From positions 1 to 45,749 of the forward strand of contig NZ_PPTT01000031.1 of assembly GCF_003339815.1 (NCBI RefSeq): a stretch of 45,749 nt of DNA, read 5' to 3'. The notes under the pieces are model-generated. The model worked only from the letters and a program-made list of their open reading frames with translations. It was not told the origin of the DNA and did no database searches. The stretch is from Eggerthella sinensis. Lineage in GTDB: Bacteria > Actinomycetota > Coriobacteriia > Coriobacteriales > Eggerthellaceae. A program made the translations under genes and the position numbers. Positions within the stretch are counted from its first letter, which is position 1. Each line of letters starts with the position of its first letter. Below are positions 17,300 to 25,177 of the stretch, one piece after another.

Positions 17300-17830
17300 C
17301 TACCACCCCTTCTCTGCCAGCACTGCTCCCTCGAGGGTTTTCAGCTTGAACGCGTTGTTCTCGTACACGGCGTAGCTGGCGGTGCCGTCTTTGGGGATGG
17401 ACGTGCTTCCGGGGTTGACGTAGAGCACGCCTTCGCGGTTGTCGAGGGTTTTCACGTGCGTGTGGCCGGACAGGAAGGCGCTGCCGGGGGCGAGGCGCGG
17501 CGGGTCGCCGAGGTGGCCGTGGGCGAGGTAGAGCTCGTGGCCGTCGACCTCGACGAGGGCGTAGTCGGCCATGCAGGGGAAGTCGAGCACCATCTGGTCC
17601 ACTTCGGCGTCGCAGTTGCCGCGCACGGCCACGATGCGCTCGGCCAGGCCGTTGAGCACGGCGATCACCTCTTTGGGCGCGTAGCCTGCGGGCAGGTCGT
17701 TGCGCGGGCCGTGGTACAGCAGGTCGCCCAACAGCACGATGCGGTCGGGCGCCTCGGCCTCGATGTGCGCGGCAAGCGCGTGCACGGCGGGAGCCGCGCC
17801 GTGCAGGTCGGATGCGATGAGCAGCTTCAC
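17300..17830 (-). CDS. YfcE/MJ0936-type metallophosphoesterase
   Basis: The 176-aa protein is a small calcineurin-like phosphodiesterase. Metal-binding motifs appear in order: SDLHG, LLGDLLYHGPRND, VRGNCDAEVD, AHGHLG and SGHTHV. YfcE-type enzymes hydrolyse phosphodiesters in vitro; the natural substrate is unsettled. I place the start at the GTG at 17830 because AAAGGA lies 6-7 nt upstream. The ATG two codons earlier (17836) would sit on top of that site. It follows torD at a 58-nt gap in the same direction and could be read through from the molybdoenzyme operon. Confidence 0.9.
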   Translation of the reverse strand: MKLLIASDLHGAAPAVHALAAHIEAEAPDRIVLLGDLLYHGPRNDLPAGYAPKEVIAVLNGLAERIVAVRGNCDAEVDQMVLDFPCMADYALVEVDGHELYLAHGHLGDPPRLAPGSAFLSGHTHVKTLDNREGVLYVNPGSTSIPKDGTASYAVYENNAFKLKTLEGAVLAEKGW

Positions 17831-17888
17831 GGGCATTCCTTTCTTCGAAGTTCTGCCAGTGTAGCGCAACCCTCCGCGCGGCGCGACC

Positions 17889-18530
17889 TCAGAGCGCGGC
17901 CAGCACCTCGCGGTCGGCTTCCACCTGTTGGCGCGTGAGCGCGGCGAGGCCGCGGTAGAACGACGTGCGCGCCCTGCCTTCCACGTCGTCGCAGAACGCG
18001 GGCACCCAGGCGCCCAGGTGGTCGTTCACGAAGGCGCGCTGAAACGCCGCGAGCTCGGCGGCGGCAGCCTCGTCGCCCTGCTCGCTCGCCCTTGCGGCGC
18101 GCTCGGCCAGCTCGCCCACGAACGCGCATTCGAGCGCGAGGTGATCCTCCGGCAGGCCGAAGTCGTCGGGCGCGTCGAGGCCTTGCGCGCGGTAGGCGGC
18201 CAGCACCTCGTCGCGGGCGTCCTGCATGAGCAGGCCTTCGGGGCTCGTGTACACCGACTCGTACGGCGGCACGGGGTGCGGCCCCATCCCTAAGAACAGG
18301 CGGTTGTAGTCGGCGGCCAGGTCGATGCGCAGCGCTTCGTCGTCCGCGGCGTCCCGGTCGGCCAGCTCGGCGAAGAACGGCGCGAGCGCATCGTCGGCAG
18401 GACGCGCTTCGCCGGCGGCGCGCAGCGCGGCGACGAACGCCGCGTCGGGCGCGGTGCGGTAGGCGCGCGAGAGGAAGCGGTAGGCGAGCGCGCGCTCGCC
18501 CATGAGCTCGGTGAAGTCGCAGGATTCCAT
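17889..18530 (-). CDS. TorD/DmsD-type molybdoenzyme chaperone
   Basis: The 213-aa all-helical protein belongs to the TorD family of cytoplasmic chaperones. These bind the Tat signal and help insert the molybdenum cofactor into DMSO-reductase-family enzymes. The family core is FLGMGPHPVPPYESVYTSPEGLLMQDARDEVLAAYRAQGL (residues about 79-118) and DHLALECAFVGEL, with VNDHLGAWVPAFCDDV near the C terminus. It is the third gene of the operon 21588-17889, and presumably serves the catalytic subunit encoded at 19183-21588. Confidence 0.92.
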   Translation of the reverse strand: MESCDFTELMGERALAYRFLSRAYRTAPDAAFVAALRAAGEARPADDALAPFFAELADRDAADDEALRIDLAADYNRLFLGMGPHPVPPYESVYTSPEGLLMQDARDEVLAAYRAQGLDAPDDFGLPEDHLALECAFVGELAERAARASEQGDEAAAAELAAFQRAFVNDHLGAWVPAFCDDVEGRARTSFYRGLAALTRQQVEADREVLAAL

Positions 18531-18562
18531 GGAAGCTCCTCGTGGTTGGATGCGAACAGGCG

Positions 18563-18592
18563 GCCCGAGAGGCGCTCGCGCGCCCCTCGGGC
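18563..18592. other. Hairpin between ferredoxin and torD genes, 1
   Basis: GCCCGAG (18563-18569) and CTCGGGC (18586-18592) are perfect arms with further G/C pairing inside. There is no U-run, so RNA processing or stabilisation within the operon is more likely than termination. Confidence 0.5.
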
Positions 18593-18601
18593 GGGGAGGG
18601 A

Positions 18602-18627
18602 GGAGGCTGCGGGGAGGTGCAGCCTCC
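18602..18627. other. Hairpin between ferredoxin and torD genes, 2
   Basis: GGAGGCTGC (18602-18610) and GCAGCCTCC (18619-18627) are perfect 9-bp arms with an 8-nt loop, 12 nt beyond the ferredoxin stop codon. The following bases on the minus strand are C-rich rather than T-rich. It may set a lower level of torD than of the two enzyme genes. Confidence 0.55.
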
Positions 18628-18639
18628 GAATCGTCGATC

Positions 18640-19179
18640 TTAGGACACGTACACGCTCGGGTTCGTCTCGCCCTCCATGCGCGCGCCGCCCTTCGCGACG
18701 GCCTGCTCCTCCATCTCGGAAAGCGGGCCGAAGTGCAGCGCCTGCATCGGGCAGGCCGCCACGCAGTGCGGGTCGCCGTCGTCGTTGCGGCCGATGGACA
18801 GGCACGTGTCGCACTTGTCCATCTTCAGCCCGCCGCCTTCCACCTCGCGGTACTGCGGCACCTCGAACGGGCAGGCCAGCGAGCAGGTCTTGCACCCGAT
18901 GCACTTCTCGTCGTCCACCACCACGATGCCGTCTTCCTCGCGCTTGCTGATGGCGCCCTGCGGGCACTTCGCGAAGCAGGCGGGCTCTTCGCAGTGCATG
19001 CAGGACAGCGACTCGAACGTGCGCTTCACGGCGGGGAAGGTGCCCTCCACCGTCTCCTGCACGTTGCGGCGCGACACGGTGCCGGCCTCGATGTCGTGCC
19101 ACTGCTTGCATGCTACCTGGCAGGCCCAGCATTTGATGCAACGGCTCGTGTCGACGTAGAATCCGTATTGCTCAGCCAT
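18640..19179 (-). CDS. DmsB-like four-cluster ferredoxin subunit
   Basis: The 179-aa protein is the electron-transfer subunit of a DMSO-reductase-type complex. Four cysteine groups, each suited to one [4Fe-4S] cluster, are visible: CIKCWACQVACK (residues 14-25), CMHCEEPACFAKCP, CIGCKTCSLACP and CDTC paired with HCVAACP. No twin-arginine signal is present, so it would be carried out with the catalytic subunit (family knowledge). It starts 3 nt after the catalytic gene. No DmsC/NrfD membrane anchor follows. Confidence 0.93.
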   Translation of the reverse strand: MAEQYGFYVDTSRCIKCWACQVACKQWHDIEAGTVSRRNVQETVEGTFPAVKRTFESLSCMHCEEPACFAKCPQGAISKREEDGIVVVDDEKCIGCKTCSLACPFEVPQYREVEGGGLKMDKCDTCLSIGRNDDGDPHCVAACPMQALHFGPLSEMEEQAVAKGGARMEGETNPSVYVS

Positions 19180-19182
19180 CGT

Positions 19183-21588
19183 TTACCCCTCACTCTTCGA
19201 AATCTTCACGAGCGTCTGCTTGGCCATGGCCGAGGTGAACCCGTCGTAGTTGGCGATGTCGTCGTCGTAGAGCACGTTCACTTCGCTGCCGCCGTCGAGG
19301 CTGCCGTATCCGGGAAGGCCGAGCTCGTCGCAGGGCTCCCACCAGCCGCGCTTCGTCATGAGCACGTCGGGCGCGATGGGCTCGAAGTAGCGCGCCACCA
19401 TCTTGATGGAACCGTGGGGCGACTCGATCTTCATCCAATCGCCGTCGGCGATGCCGTACTTCGCGCCGGTGGCGGGGTTGATCTTCACCCACGGCTCGGG
19501 CTGCAGCTCGCGCAGGTAGGGCACGTCGTGGTAGTAGCTGTGGTTGCACAGGCGGTAGGCGTGCACGTCGGAGATGACGAGCGGGTACTCGGCCGCCACG
19601 TCGGGCGTGCCGTCGAGGCTCTCGGGTGCGCCCTTGTACTCGGGCAGGCGCGAGATGGTGCCCGTGTCGGTGGCGTTGGGCTTGTCGCCGATCCAATCGT
19701 TGGCGCACTGCATCTTGCCGCCGGGCAGGTTCTCGAACATCTTCGCGTAGTTCTGGTACTCGGGCTCGGTGGGCTTGGCGCCGTCGGTGCGCTCCTTGAA
19801 CACGTAGCCCTTTTCGCGCAGCTCTTCAAGCGTCACGCCCGAGCCGTCCAGCTGCTCGTTCAGCATCTTGTCGATGTCGCCGTCCCAGAAGTCCGCCCCG
19901 TAGCCCATCTTCACGGCCAGGTCGAGGTAGTACTGCCAGTCGGAGCGCGTCTCTCCCGGAGGCTCGGAGATCACCTGGTTGATGCCGATGAACGTGCCGG
20001 CGGGGGAGTTCTTCGTGGCGAACTGGTCGGCCGATTCGTACTGGGTGGTTGCCGGCAGCACGATGTCGGCGTAGTCGCACGACGAGTTCCACGCCGTGTC
20101 CATGACCACGTAGTAGTCGAGCTTCTTGAGCGCCTCGGCGATGGTCTTGGGCTGACGGGTGGCCGACATCGGGTTCGAGGACTGGCCGAACACGAATCGC
20201 AGCGGGTAGGGGTCTTCGGACAGGATGGACTGCAGGCCCTTGTTGTAGGCGGTCGTGGGGCCGGACTCCTGCGTCACCATGTCCTGGAACCAGCGCGGCG
20301 TCTCGGGCGCCACGAGCTTGGACACGCCGGCCATCCAGCCGTTCGCCTTGTCCTCTTCGCTCTCGGGCAGGCGGTCGGACAGCAGGTCGATCTCCTTGGT
20401 CTTGATGAGGGGTTCGGGCATGACCATGCCCGCCCCGCCGCCGCCGGCGATGCCGAGGTTGCCGGTGATGGCCTCGATGATGCAGGCGCACGCCACGGTC
20501 CAGTGGCCGTCGGCCGACTGGTCGCCGATGCCGTTGCCGCAGTTGATGCCCATGGGCTTCACGGTGCCCATGAGACGGCCGACTTCGACGATCTGCTCTT
20601 CGGGCAACCCGGTGATCTCGGCGGCCCAGGCGGGCGTGTACTGCTTCACGTGCTCGGCCAGCTCGTCGAAGCCGTTCGTCCAGTTCTCGACGAAGTCGTG
20701 GTCGTAGAGGTCCTCGCCGATGATGATGTTGAGGAAGGCGAGGGCCAGCGCGCCGTCGGTGCCGGGACGCACGGGCAGCCAGTAGTCGGCGTGCGCGCCG
20801 AGGCCTTCCTGCATCGGGCGGATGTCGACGATCTGCATGCCGTTTTCCTTGGCGTTCAGGCGGCCGTTCGGATTGCCCTGGTTGATGGCGGAGTTCTCGG
20901 AGTTGAAGCCCCAGACGATGAGCAGCTTCGTCTTGCCCAGCTGCCCGGGGGCCGTGTCGGTGGCCTTGCCGTGCACGGGGCCGCCGATGGTGACGAGGCG
21001 CGAGAACATGCGCTGCGAGTTGCAGATGGCCGAGTGCAGGTAGTTCGGCGAGCCGTGCACGTTGAGGAAGCGGCGGCCCAGGCTGCCCAGCACGGCGTAG
21101 TACTGCGGCGACAGCACGCCGTAGGATTCGGCTCCGTACTGTTCCTTTTGCTCCTTGAGCTTGGCGGCGATCTCATCGAGCGCTTGATCCCACGTGATCT
21201 GCTCGAACTTGCCTTCGCCCTTCTCGCCCGTGCGCTTCATGGGATAGAGCAGGCGGGTGGGCGAGTACACGGTGTGCATGGCGGCGTTGCCCTTGGCGCA
21301 GAGCGAGCGCGAGCCGCGGCCGTAGTTGTTGCCGGCTTCGGGGTTGCCCTCGACGTGCACCCAACGGCCGTCCTTGATGGTGCAGAGCGTGGAGCAGTGC
21401 GTGCGGGCGGGGCCGCACATCTTGCACCAGGCGTGCTTGACTTCGACGACGGCGTTGTCGTCGCCCGATGCCGCGGCGTCCTTGGTCTCGGACTCCTTCA
21501 TCTCCTGCGGGGCGCACCCGCCCAGCATGGCTGCGGCACCCAGCGCGGCAGCGCCTTTGAAGAACGTTCTCCTCGTCAGTTCTGACAT
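19183..21588 (-). CDS. Tat-exported molybdopterin (bis-MGD) oxidoreductase, substrate unknown
   Basis: The 801-aa catalytic subunit belongs to the DMSO-reductase superfamily. The N terminus MSELTRRTFFKGAAAL is a twin-arginine signal, and a lipobox-like LGGC ends at C24. The cysteine region reads WCKMCGPARTHCSTLC (C55, C58, C65, C69), then C97: one more cysteine and a longer gap than the usual CX2CX3C arrangement. C189, in SAICNSQ, is in the position expected for the molybdenum ligand. The start at 21588 follows GAGGAGGG. A divergent LuxR regulator and downstream ferredoxin and TorD genes complete the system. Candidate substrates include catechols, sulfoxides or other electron acceptors; none can be chosen from sequence. 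Confidence 0.9.
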   Translation of the reverse strand: MSELTRRTFFKGAAALGAAAMLGGCAPQEMKESETKDAAASGDDNAVVEVKHAWCKMCGPARTHCSTLCTIKDGRWVHVEGNPEAGNNYGRGSRSLCAKGNAAMHTVYSPTRLLYPMKRTGEKGEGKFEQITWDQALDEIAAKLKEQKEQYGAESYGVLSPQYYAVLGSLGRRFLNVHGSPNYLHSAICNSQRMFSRLVTIGGPVHGKATDTAPGQLGKTKLLIVWGFNSENSAINQGNPNGRLNAKENGMQIVDIRPMQEGLGAHADYWLPVRPGTDGALALAFLNIIIGEDLYDHDFVENWTNGFDELAEHVKQYTPAWAAEITGLPEEQIVEVGRLMGTVKPMGINCGNGIGDQSADGHWTVACACIIEAITGNLGIAGGGGAGMVMPEPLIKTKEIDLLSDRLPESEEDKANGWMAGVSKLVAPETPRWFQDMVTQESGPTTAYNKGLQSILSEDPYPLRFVFGQSSNPMSATRQPKTIAEALKKLDYYVVMDTAWNSSCDYADIVLPATTQYESADQFATKNSPAGTFIGINQVISEPPGETRSDWQYYLDLAVKMGYGADFWDGDIDKMLNEQLDGSGVTLEELREKGYVFKERTDGAKPTEPEYQNYAKMFENLPGGKMQCANDWIGDKPNATDTGTISRLPEYKGAPESLDGTPDVAAEYPLVISDVHAYRLCNHSYYHDVPYLRELQPEPWVKINPATGAKYGIADGDWMKIESPHGSIKMVARYFEPIAPDVLMTKRGWWEPCDELGLPGYGSLDGGSEVNVLYDDDIANYDGFTSAMAKQTLVKISKSEG

Positions 21589-21766
21589 GATCCCTCCTCT
21601 TGGATCGAGTGGTTCGTGCGCGTCCCGTCCGTCGGCCCGTGCGGCTTGAGCCGCCCCTCCTTCGTGCACGTCTCCGACGTTTCCCCACGTTGCGCGCTCG
21701 AATCGCTTATGCGATGGCTCCACTTTAGGAAGCGCGCCGCCGTTTTGGAATCGTAGGTTTCTTAGC

Positions 21767-21787
21767 GTGGGAAAATCGTTTTCCCAC
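21767..21787. promoter_or_regulatory. Perfect inverted repeat, candidate LuxR operator
   Basis: GTGGGAAAA (21767-21775), TCG, TTTTCCCAC (21779-21787) is a perfect 9-bp inverted repeat with a 3-bp spacer. It lies in the 292-nt divergent region between the molybdoenzyme operon and the luxR gene. On the minus strand it sits just upstream of a TACGAT -10-like box (21755-21750), where an activator would contact polymerase. The rest of 21589-21880 holds no gene. Confidence 0.6.
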
Positions 21788-21825
21788 CTGGGTCGACATA
21801 GGTTTTATATGAGGCGCGTTTGCGG

Positions 21826-21831
21826 TACAAT
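21826..21831 (+). promoter_or_regulatory. -10 element for the luxR gene
   Basis: TACAAT lies 50 nt before the ATG at 21881. The -35 region (TTTTAT at 21803-21808) is weak, which fits an activated promoter; the inverted repeat at 21767-21787 is 38 nt upstream of this box. Confidence 0.5.
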
Positions 21832-21880
21832 GGCCGCCGACGCATGGCTGCCGCATCAAGCGGCACGGGGAGGGGGAGCC

Positions 21881-23347
21881 ATGGAAACGGGAATCGTGGA
21901 GCGGATGGCCGCGGTGAAGCGGCATCTGAAGGCCGTCACGCTGGCCGACGTGTTCGACGTGCGCGCGCTCGGCTTCGCGCTGACGCTCGCGTGGTCGTCC
22001 ATCGTGTTCTTCAGCACCATCGTGCACTTCTCGACGCGCAACGACGTGAGCCACTTCAACAGCGTGGTGGGCTTCTCGAGCGTAGGCGTGCTCGCGGTGC
22101 TGCTGCTGGGCGCGCTCATGCCGAAGCGCTTCGCCCGCGTCATGCGCCGCGGCCCGGTGCGCGCGCTCGCGCCGGCCGTCATGGCGGCGTCCACCGTCGT
22201 GCTCGTCGTGGTGGACCTCAACTTCTTCACGCAGCCCTGGTGCTCCCTCACGTCCACCGCGGCGGGCGCGGGGCTCGGCGTGCTGTATCTGGCCTGGGGC
22301 GACGAGTTCCGGCGGCTTGCGCCGGCACAGGCGGTGGTGAAGACGGCGTCGTCGTTTCTGCTGGCCGCCATTTTGTTCGCGCTCGTGGTCGCGCTGCCGC
22401 GCGCCGTGGGCGTGGGCGCCACCGTGCTGCTTCCCGTGGCGGTGGGCTTCATCCTGTTCGGGAAGGTGGGCGTGTGGAAGCGCGACGACGAGCCCGCCCC
22501 CGCCGCCTCGGCGTCGCTCAGGCGCGGGGCGTTCTCGCTGCGCGCGCTGCTGTCGCTCGGCGTGCTCTCGTTCGCCGAGTCGCTCATCCGCGCGCTGTTC
22601 TTCAACGCGTCGCCCATCATCAGCGAGGGCAGCTACCCGTGGCTCTTCCTCGTGGCCACCATGGCGTCCATCGCGCTCGTGTGCGTGCCGCTGTTCTCGG
22701 CGCGCGAGCTGGACGTGGCCGCGGCCTACCGCGCGGCGGTGCTCGCGCTCGGGTTCATGTTCCTGCTGCTGCCCATCCTCGATTTGGGATCGATGGCCGC
22801 CGACATCGTGGCGCTCACCATGTACGCGACGGTGACGCTGCTCGTGTGGATCGTGCTCGTGCGCATCACGGGGCTGTACGGCCTCGTGGCGCTGTTCTCG
22901 TTCGGCGTCGGGTGGGGCGCGCACGTGGCCGGCTCGCTCGCCGGCACGTTCGGCGGGGCGCTGCTCAGCTCGTTTCTCGACCTCGCGCCGCGCCTGCTGA
23001 GCATCGTGGAGCTCGGATGCGTGTGCCTGTTGTTCCTGGCCTACCTGTTCCTGTTCACCGACCGCTCCATGACGAGCCTCTTGGGCGTGCGCGCCTCAAG
23101 CGGCCGCCAGCCGTTTCGCGAGCGGTGCGAGCACGTGGCGGCCGACTACGACCTGACGCCGCGCGAGCAGGAGATCATGGCGCTCGTGGCGAAGGGCCGC
23201 TCCACGCCGCGCATCCAGGAGGCGCTCGGGCTGACGGCGGGCACGGTGAACACGCACCTCGCGCACCTGTACCGCAAGCTCGACGTGCACGACAAGCAGG
23301 AGCTCATCGACCTGCTGGAACGTCCTCAGGCCAAGTCGGAGCAGTAG
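21881..23347 (+). CDS. LuxR-type transcriptional regulator with 12-segment membrane domain
   Basis: The 488-aa protein joins about twelve hydrophobic segments (residues 28-395) to a C-terminal LuxR helix-turn-helix (about 422-480). The latter shows the family pattern LTPREQEIMALVAKGRS, IQEALGLTAGTVNTHLAHLYRKLDV. Membrane-bound LuxR proteins of this design are abundant in Eggerthellaceae and are often next to molybdoenzyme genes. The ATG follows GGGAGGGGGA; the frame extends upstream to 21767 but through the promoter. It is divergent from the molybdoenzyme and is inferred to sense its substrate. Its 3' end overlaps the dNTPase gene tail to tail by 22 bp. Confidence 0.93.
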   Translation: METGIVERMAAVKRHLKAVTLADVFDVRALGFALTLAWSSIVFFSTIVHFSTRNDVSHFNSVVGFSSVGVLAVLLLGALMPKRFARVMRRGPVRALAPAVMAASTVVLVVVDLNFFTQPWCSLTSTAAGAGLGVLYLAWGDEFRRLAPAQAVVKTASSFLLAAILFALVVALPRAVGVGATVLLPVAVGFILFGKVGVWKRDDEPAPAASASLRRGAFSLRALLSLGVLSFAESLIRALFFNASPIISEGSYPWLFLVATMASIALVCVPLFSARELDVAAAYRAAVLALGFMFLLLPILDLGSMAADIVALTMYATVTLLVWIVLVRITGLYGLVALFSFGVGWGAHVAGSLAGTFGGALLSSFLDLAPRLLSIVELGCVCLLFLAYLFLFTDRSMTSLLGVRASSGRQPFRERCEHVAADYDLTPREQEIMALVAKGRSTPRIQEALGLTAGTVNTHLAHLYRKLDVHDKQELIDLLERPQAKSEQ

Positions 23348-24552
23348 CCGCGCTCCAGGATGCGCTTGTCGCTTTCGGGGAACAGGTGGGCGTACAGCGC
23401 CATGAAGTAGCTGTCGGTCATCGAGGCCATGTAGTCCACGACGATCTGGTTCGGGTCGCTCGCCAGGTACTCGTCGGCTGTGACCGCGCGCGACTTCGCG
23501 GCGAGCGAGGAGACGTGGTGCTTGAACACCGGCGAGCTCTCGTCGCCCGCTTCCAGGTCGGCCAGCAGGCGCGCGTACAGCTCCTCGAACATCTCCTCCA
23601 CGATGTTGTCGCTGCCCTCCACCATGCCCTCGCGCTCGTAGATGAGCTCGTAGTTCTGGCGCTTGGCCAGCTTGAGGTCGGCGAACACCTCCTCGCTCAG
23701 CGCGATGCGGTCGGTGCCGTAGCTCGAATTGACGAGGTCCACCGTGAGGTTGTTGATGATGCGCGCGTTGTCGCGCCCGATCACCGTGCTGTCGAACACG
23801 TCGAGCGAGTCGATGACGCCCATGTCGAGCGCGTCGGCGCGGTCCTTGCCAACGTAGGCGATCATGTCGCTCACGCGCACGACGCAGCCCTCGAGCGTGG
23901 AAGGGCGCAGCGTCTTGATGGTGCGCTCGTCGGCGTTGCACGCTTCCACGAGTTCGTCGAGCGCGGCGAAGTCGGCCGTATCGCCCATGCGCAGCACCTG
24001 CTGGGCGAACTCGCCGTTGTGGCAGAGCACGCCGTCGAGCGTCTGCAGGCTCACGTTGCGCCGGTACAGCTGGTCGAGCACGCGCACCGAGTGCACGTTG
24101 TGGTTGAAGTAGCGTCCCGTGCGCCGGTGGTAGCACGCGCTCAGGTAGCGCTCGCCGGCATGGCCGAACGGCGTGTGCCCCACGTCGTGGCCGAGCGCGA
24201 TGGCCTCGATGAGCTCCACGTTGAGGCCCAGAAGCGAGCCGATGCCGCGCGCCACGCGGCTCACCAGCTGCACGTGCAGGCCGCGGCGGCTGATGTCGTC
24301 GTTCTCCACGAACGAGAACACCTGCGTCTTGTCGGCGTAGCGGTTGTAGGCCGGCACGTTGAGTATCTTTTCGATGTCGCGCGCGAATGCGGGGCGCGTG
24401 AGCGTGGCGTCGTCGTGCGGGTTCTGCTCGCGGCGGAGCACCCGCGCGTCGTCGAAGCGGTGCGGATGCATGCGCCCGGCGGCGCGGTCGGCCCGGATGG
24501 CCTGCTCGATGGCGGGATCGAGCGTGAGGTAGGGGATATTCTCGTGTTCCAT
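23326..24552 (-). CDS. HD-domain dNTP triphosphohydrolase (dGTPase-like)
   Basis: The 408-aa protein matches the dGTPase family, which cleaves dNTPs to nucleoside and tripolyphosphate. HD-domain metal ligands appear as H93, then HD (H122, D123) in GHDVGHTPFGHAGERYL, and a later aspartate in RVSDMIAYVGKDRADA. The N-terminal LTRPAFARDIEKILNVPAYNRYADKTQVF follows the family pattern RLxxKTQVF. A promoter is seen at 24610-24582. The gene overlaps luxR at its 3' end, and a parS site lies just upstream of its promoter. Confidence 0.92.
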   Translation of the reverse strand: MEHENIPYLTLDPAIEQAIRADRAAGRMHPHRFDDARVLRREQNPHDDATLTRPAFARDIEKILNVPAYNRYADKTQVFSFVENDDISRRGLHVQLVSRVARGIGSLLGLNVELIEAIALGHDVGHTPFGHAGERYLSACYHRRTGRYFNHNVHSVRVLDQLYRRNVSLQTLDGVLCHNGEFAQQVLRMGDTADFAALDELVEACNADERTIKTLRPSTLEGCVVRVSDMIAYVGKDRADALDMGVIDSLDVFDSTVIGRDNARIINNLTVDLVNSSYGTDRIALSEEVFADLKLAKRQNYELIYEREGMVEGSDNIVEEMFEELYARLLADLEAGDESSPVFKHHVSSLAAKSRAVTADEYLASDPNQIVVDYMASMTDSYFMALYAHLFPESDKRILERGYCSDLA

Positions 24553-24581
24553 GCGCGTCCTCTTTCGTGTTGTTCGAGGAC

Positions 24582-24610
24582 ATTGTAGCGCATGGATGCA
24601 CCCCGTACAA
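24582..24610 (-). promoter_or_regulatory. Promoter for the dNTPase gene
   Basis: On the minus strand, TTGTAC (24610-24605) and TACAAT (24587-24582) are 17 nt apart. The -10 is good and the -35 keeps TTG. The start codon at 24552 is 30 nt downstream. The parS palindrome (24612-24627) abuts the -35 box. Confidence 0.55.
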
Positions 24611-24611
24611 A

Positions 24612-24627
24612 TGTTTCACGTGAAACA
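24612..24627. promoter_or_regulatory. parS centromere-like site for ParB
   Basis: TGTTTCACGTGAAACA is a perfect 16-bp palindrome and an exact match to the bacterial parS consensus TGTTNCACGTGAAACA. It is intergenic, between divergent dNTPase and XRE genes. In other bacteria such sites nucleate ParB spreading and SMC loading, usually in the origin-proximal part of the chromosome. Confidence 0.93.
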
Positions 24628-24729
24628 TCGGCCGCGGGACGCATCCTCCGGTATTCTCCGTTCGGGGGATGGTATCCTCGGCGCCCGCGCGCTATCGTGG
24701 GCCCATCGGAACCATCGGGAGGAACGGCT

Positions 24730-25170
24730 ATGAACCAAGCGGTAACCGGGCGCTACATCCATCGGAAGCGCAAGGAGAAGAACCTGACGCAGGCGCAGCT
24801 CGCCGAGCGGCTGGGCGTGTCGAACAAGACCGTGTCGAAGTGGGAGAACGGCAAGTGCATGCCCGACTACGGCATCGTGGAGGACCTGTGCGACGAGCTG
24901 GGCGTCACCATCGCCGAGCTCATGGACGGCGCGAGCGCCGCCGAGCGCGCCGGAGAGGGCGCCGTCGCCGCGCCCGACCGCGACGAGGCGCAGCGCACGG
25001 CGTTCGCCGGCATGCTGCTCGTCGCCATCGGCATCGCGCTGCTGGCGGTGTCGCGCACCCTCGGCGGCTCCGACGTGCGCGACCTGCTCTCCGGCGCGCT
25101 CATGGGAATCTCGCTCGCCGTGACGCTGGCAGGCGCCTACTGCATAGGCAAGACCCTGCGCAAACGCTAG
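24730..25170 (+). CDS. Membrane-anchored XRE-family regulator
   Basis: The 146-aa protein starts with a Cro/C1-type helix-turn-helix (about residues 9-62: IHRKRKEKNLTQAQLAERLGVSNKTVSKWENGKCMPDY). An alanine- and acid-rich linker follows, then two hydrophobic segments (about 97-115 and 121-141), so it is probably membrane-attached. The ATG at 24730 follows GGGAGGAA; the upstream frame reads through the parS region. Target genes are unknown. It faces the baeRF gene, 7 nt away. Confidence 0.88.
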   Translation: MNQAVTGRYIHRKRKEKNLTQAQLAERLGVSNKTVSKWENGKCMPDYGIVEDLCDELGVTIAELMDGASAAERAGEGAVAAPDRDEAQRTAFAGMLLVAIGIALLAVSRTLGGSDVRDLLSGALMGISLAVTLAGAYCIGKTLRKR

Positions 25171-25177
25171 AGGCTCT

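Noticed and set aside
17450-17462. TTTTCACGTGCG resembling a parS half-site
   Set aside because: Only the central CACGTG and one flank match; the palindrome is not kept, and it lies inside the phosphodiesterase gene.
18502-21585. A 1027-codon open frame on the plus strand, antisense to the molybdoenzyme operon
   Set aside because: It mirrors the GC-rich codon pattern of the real genes, has repetitive Val/His/Arg/Gly composition and no family motif, while the opposite strand encodes clear enzymes.
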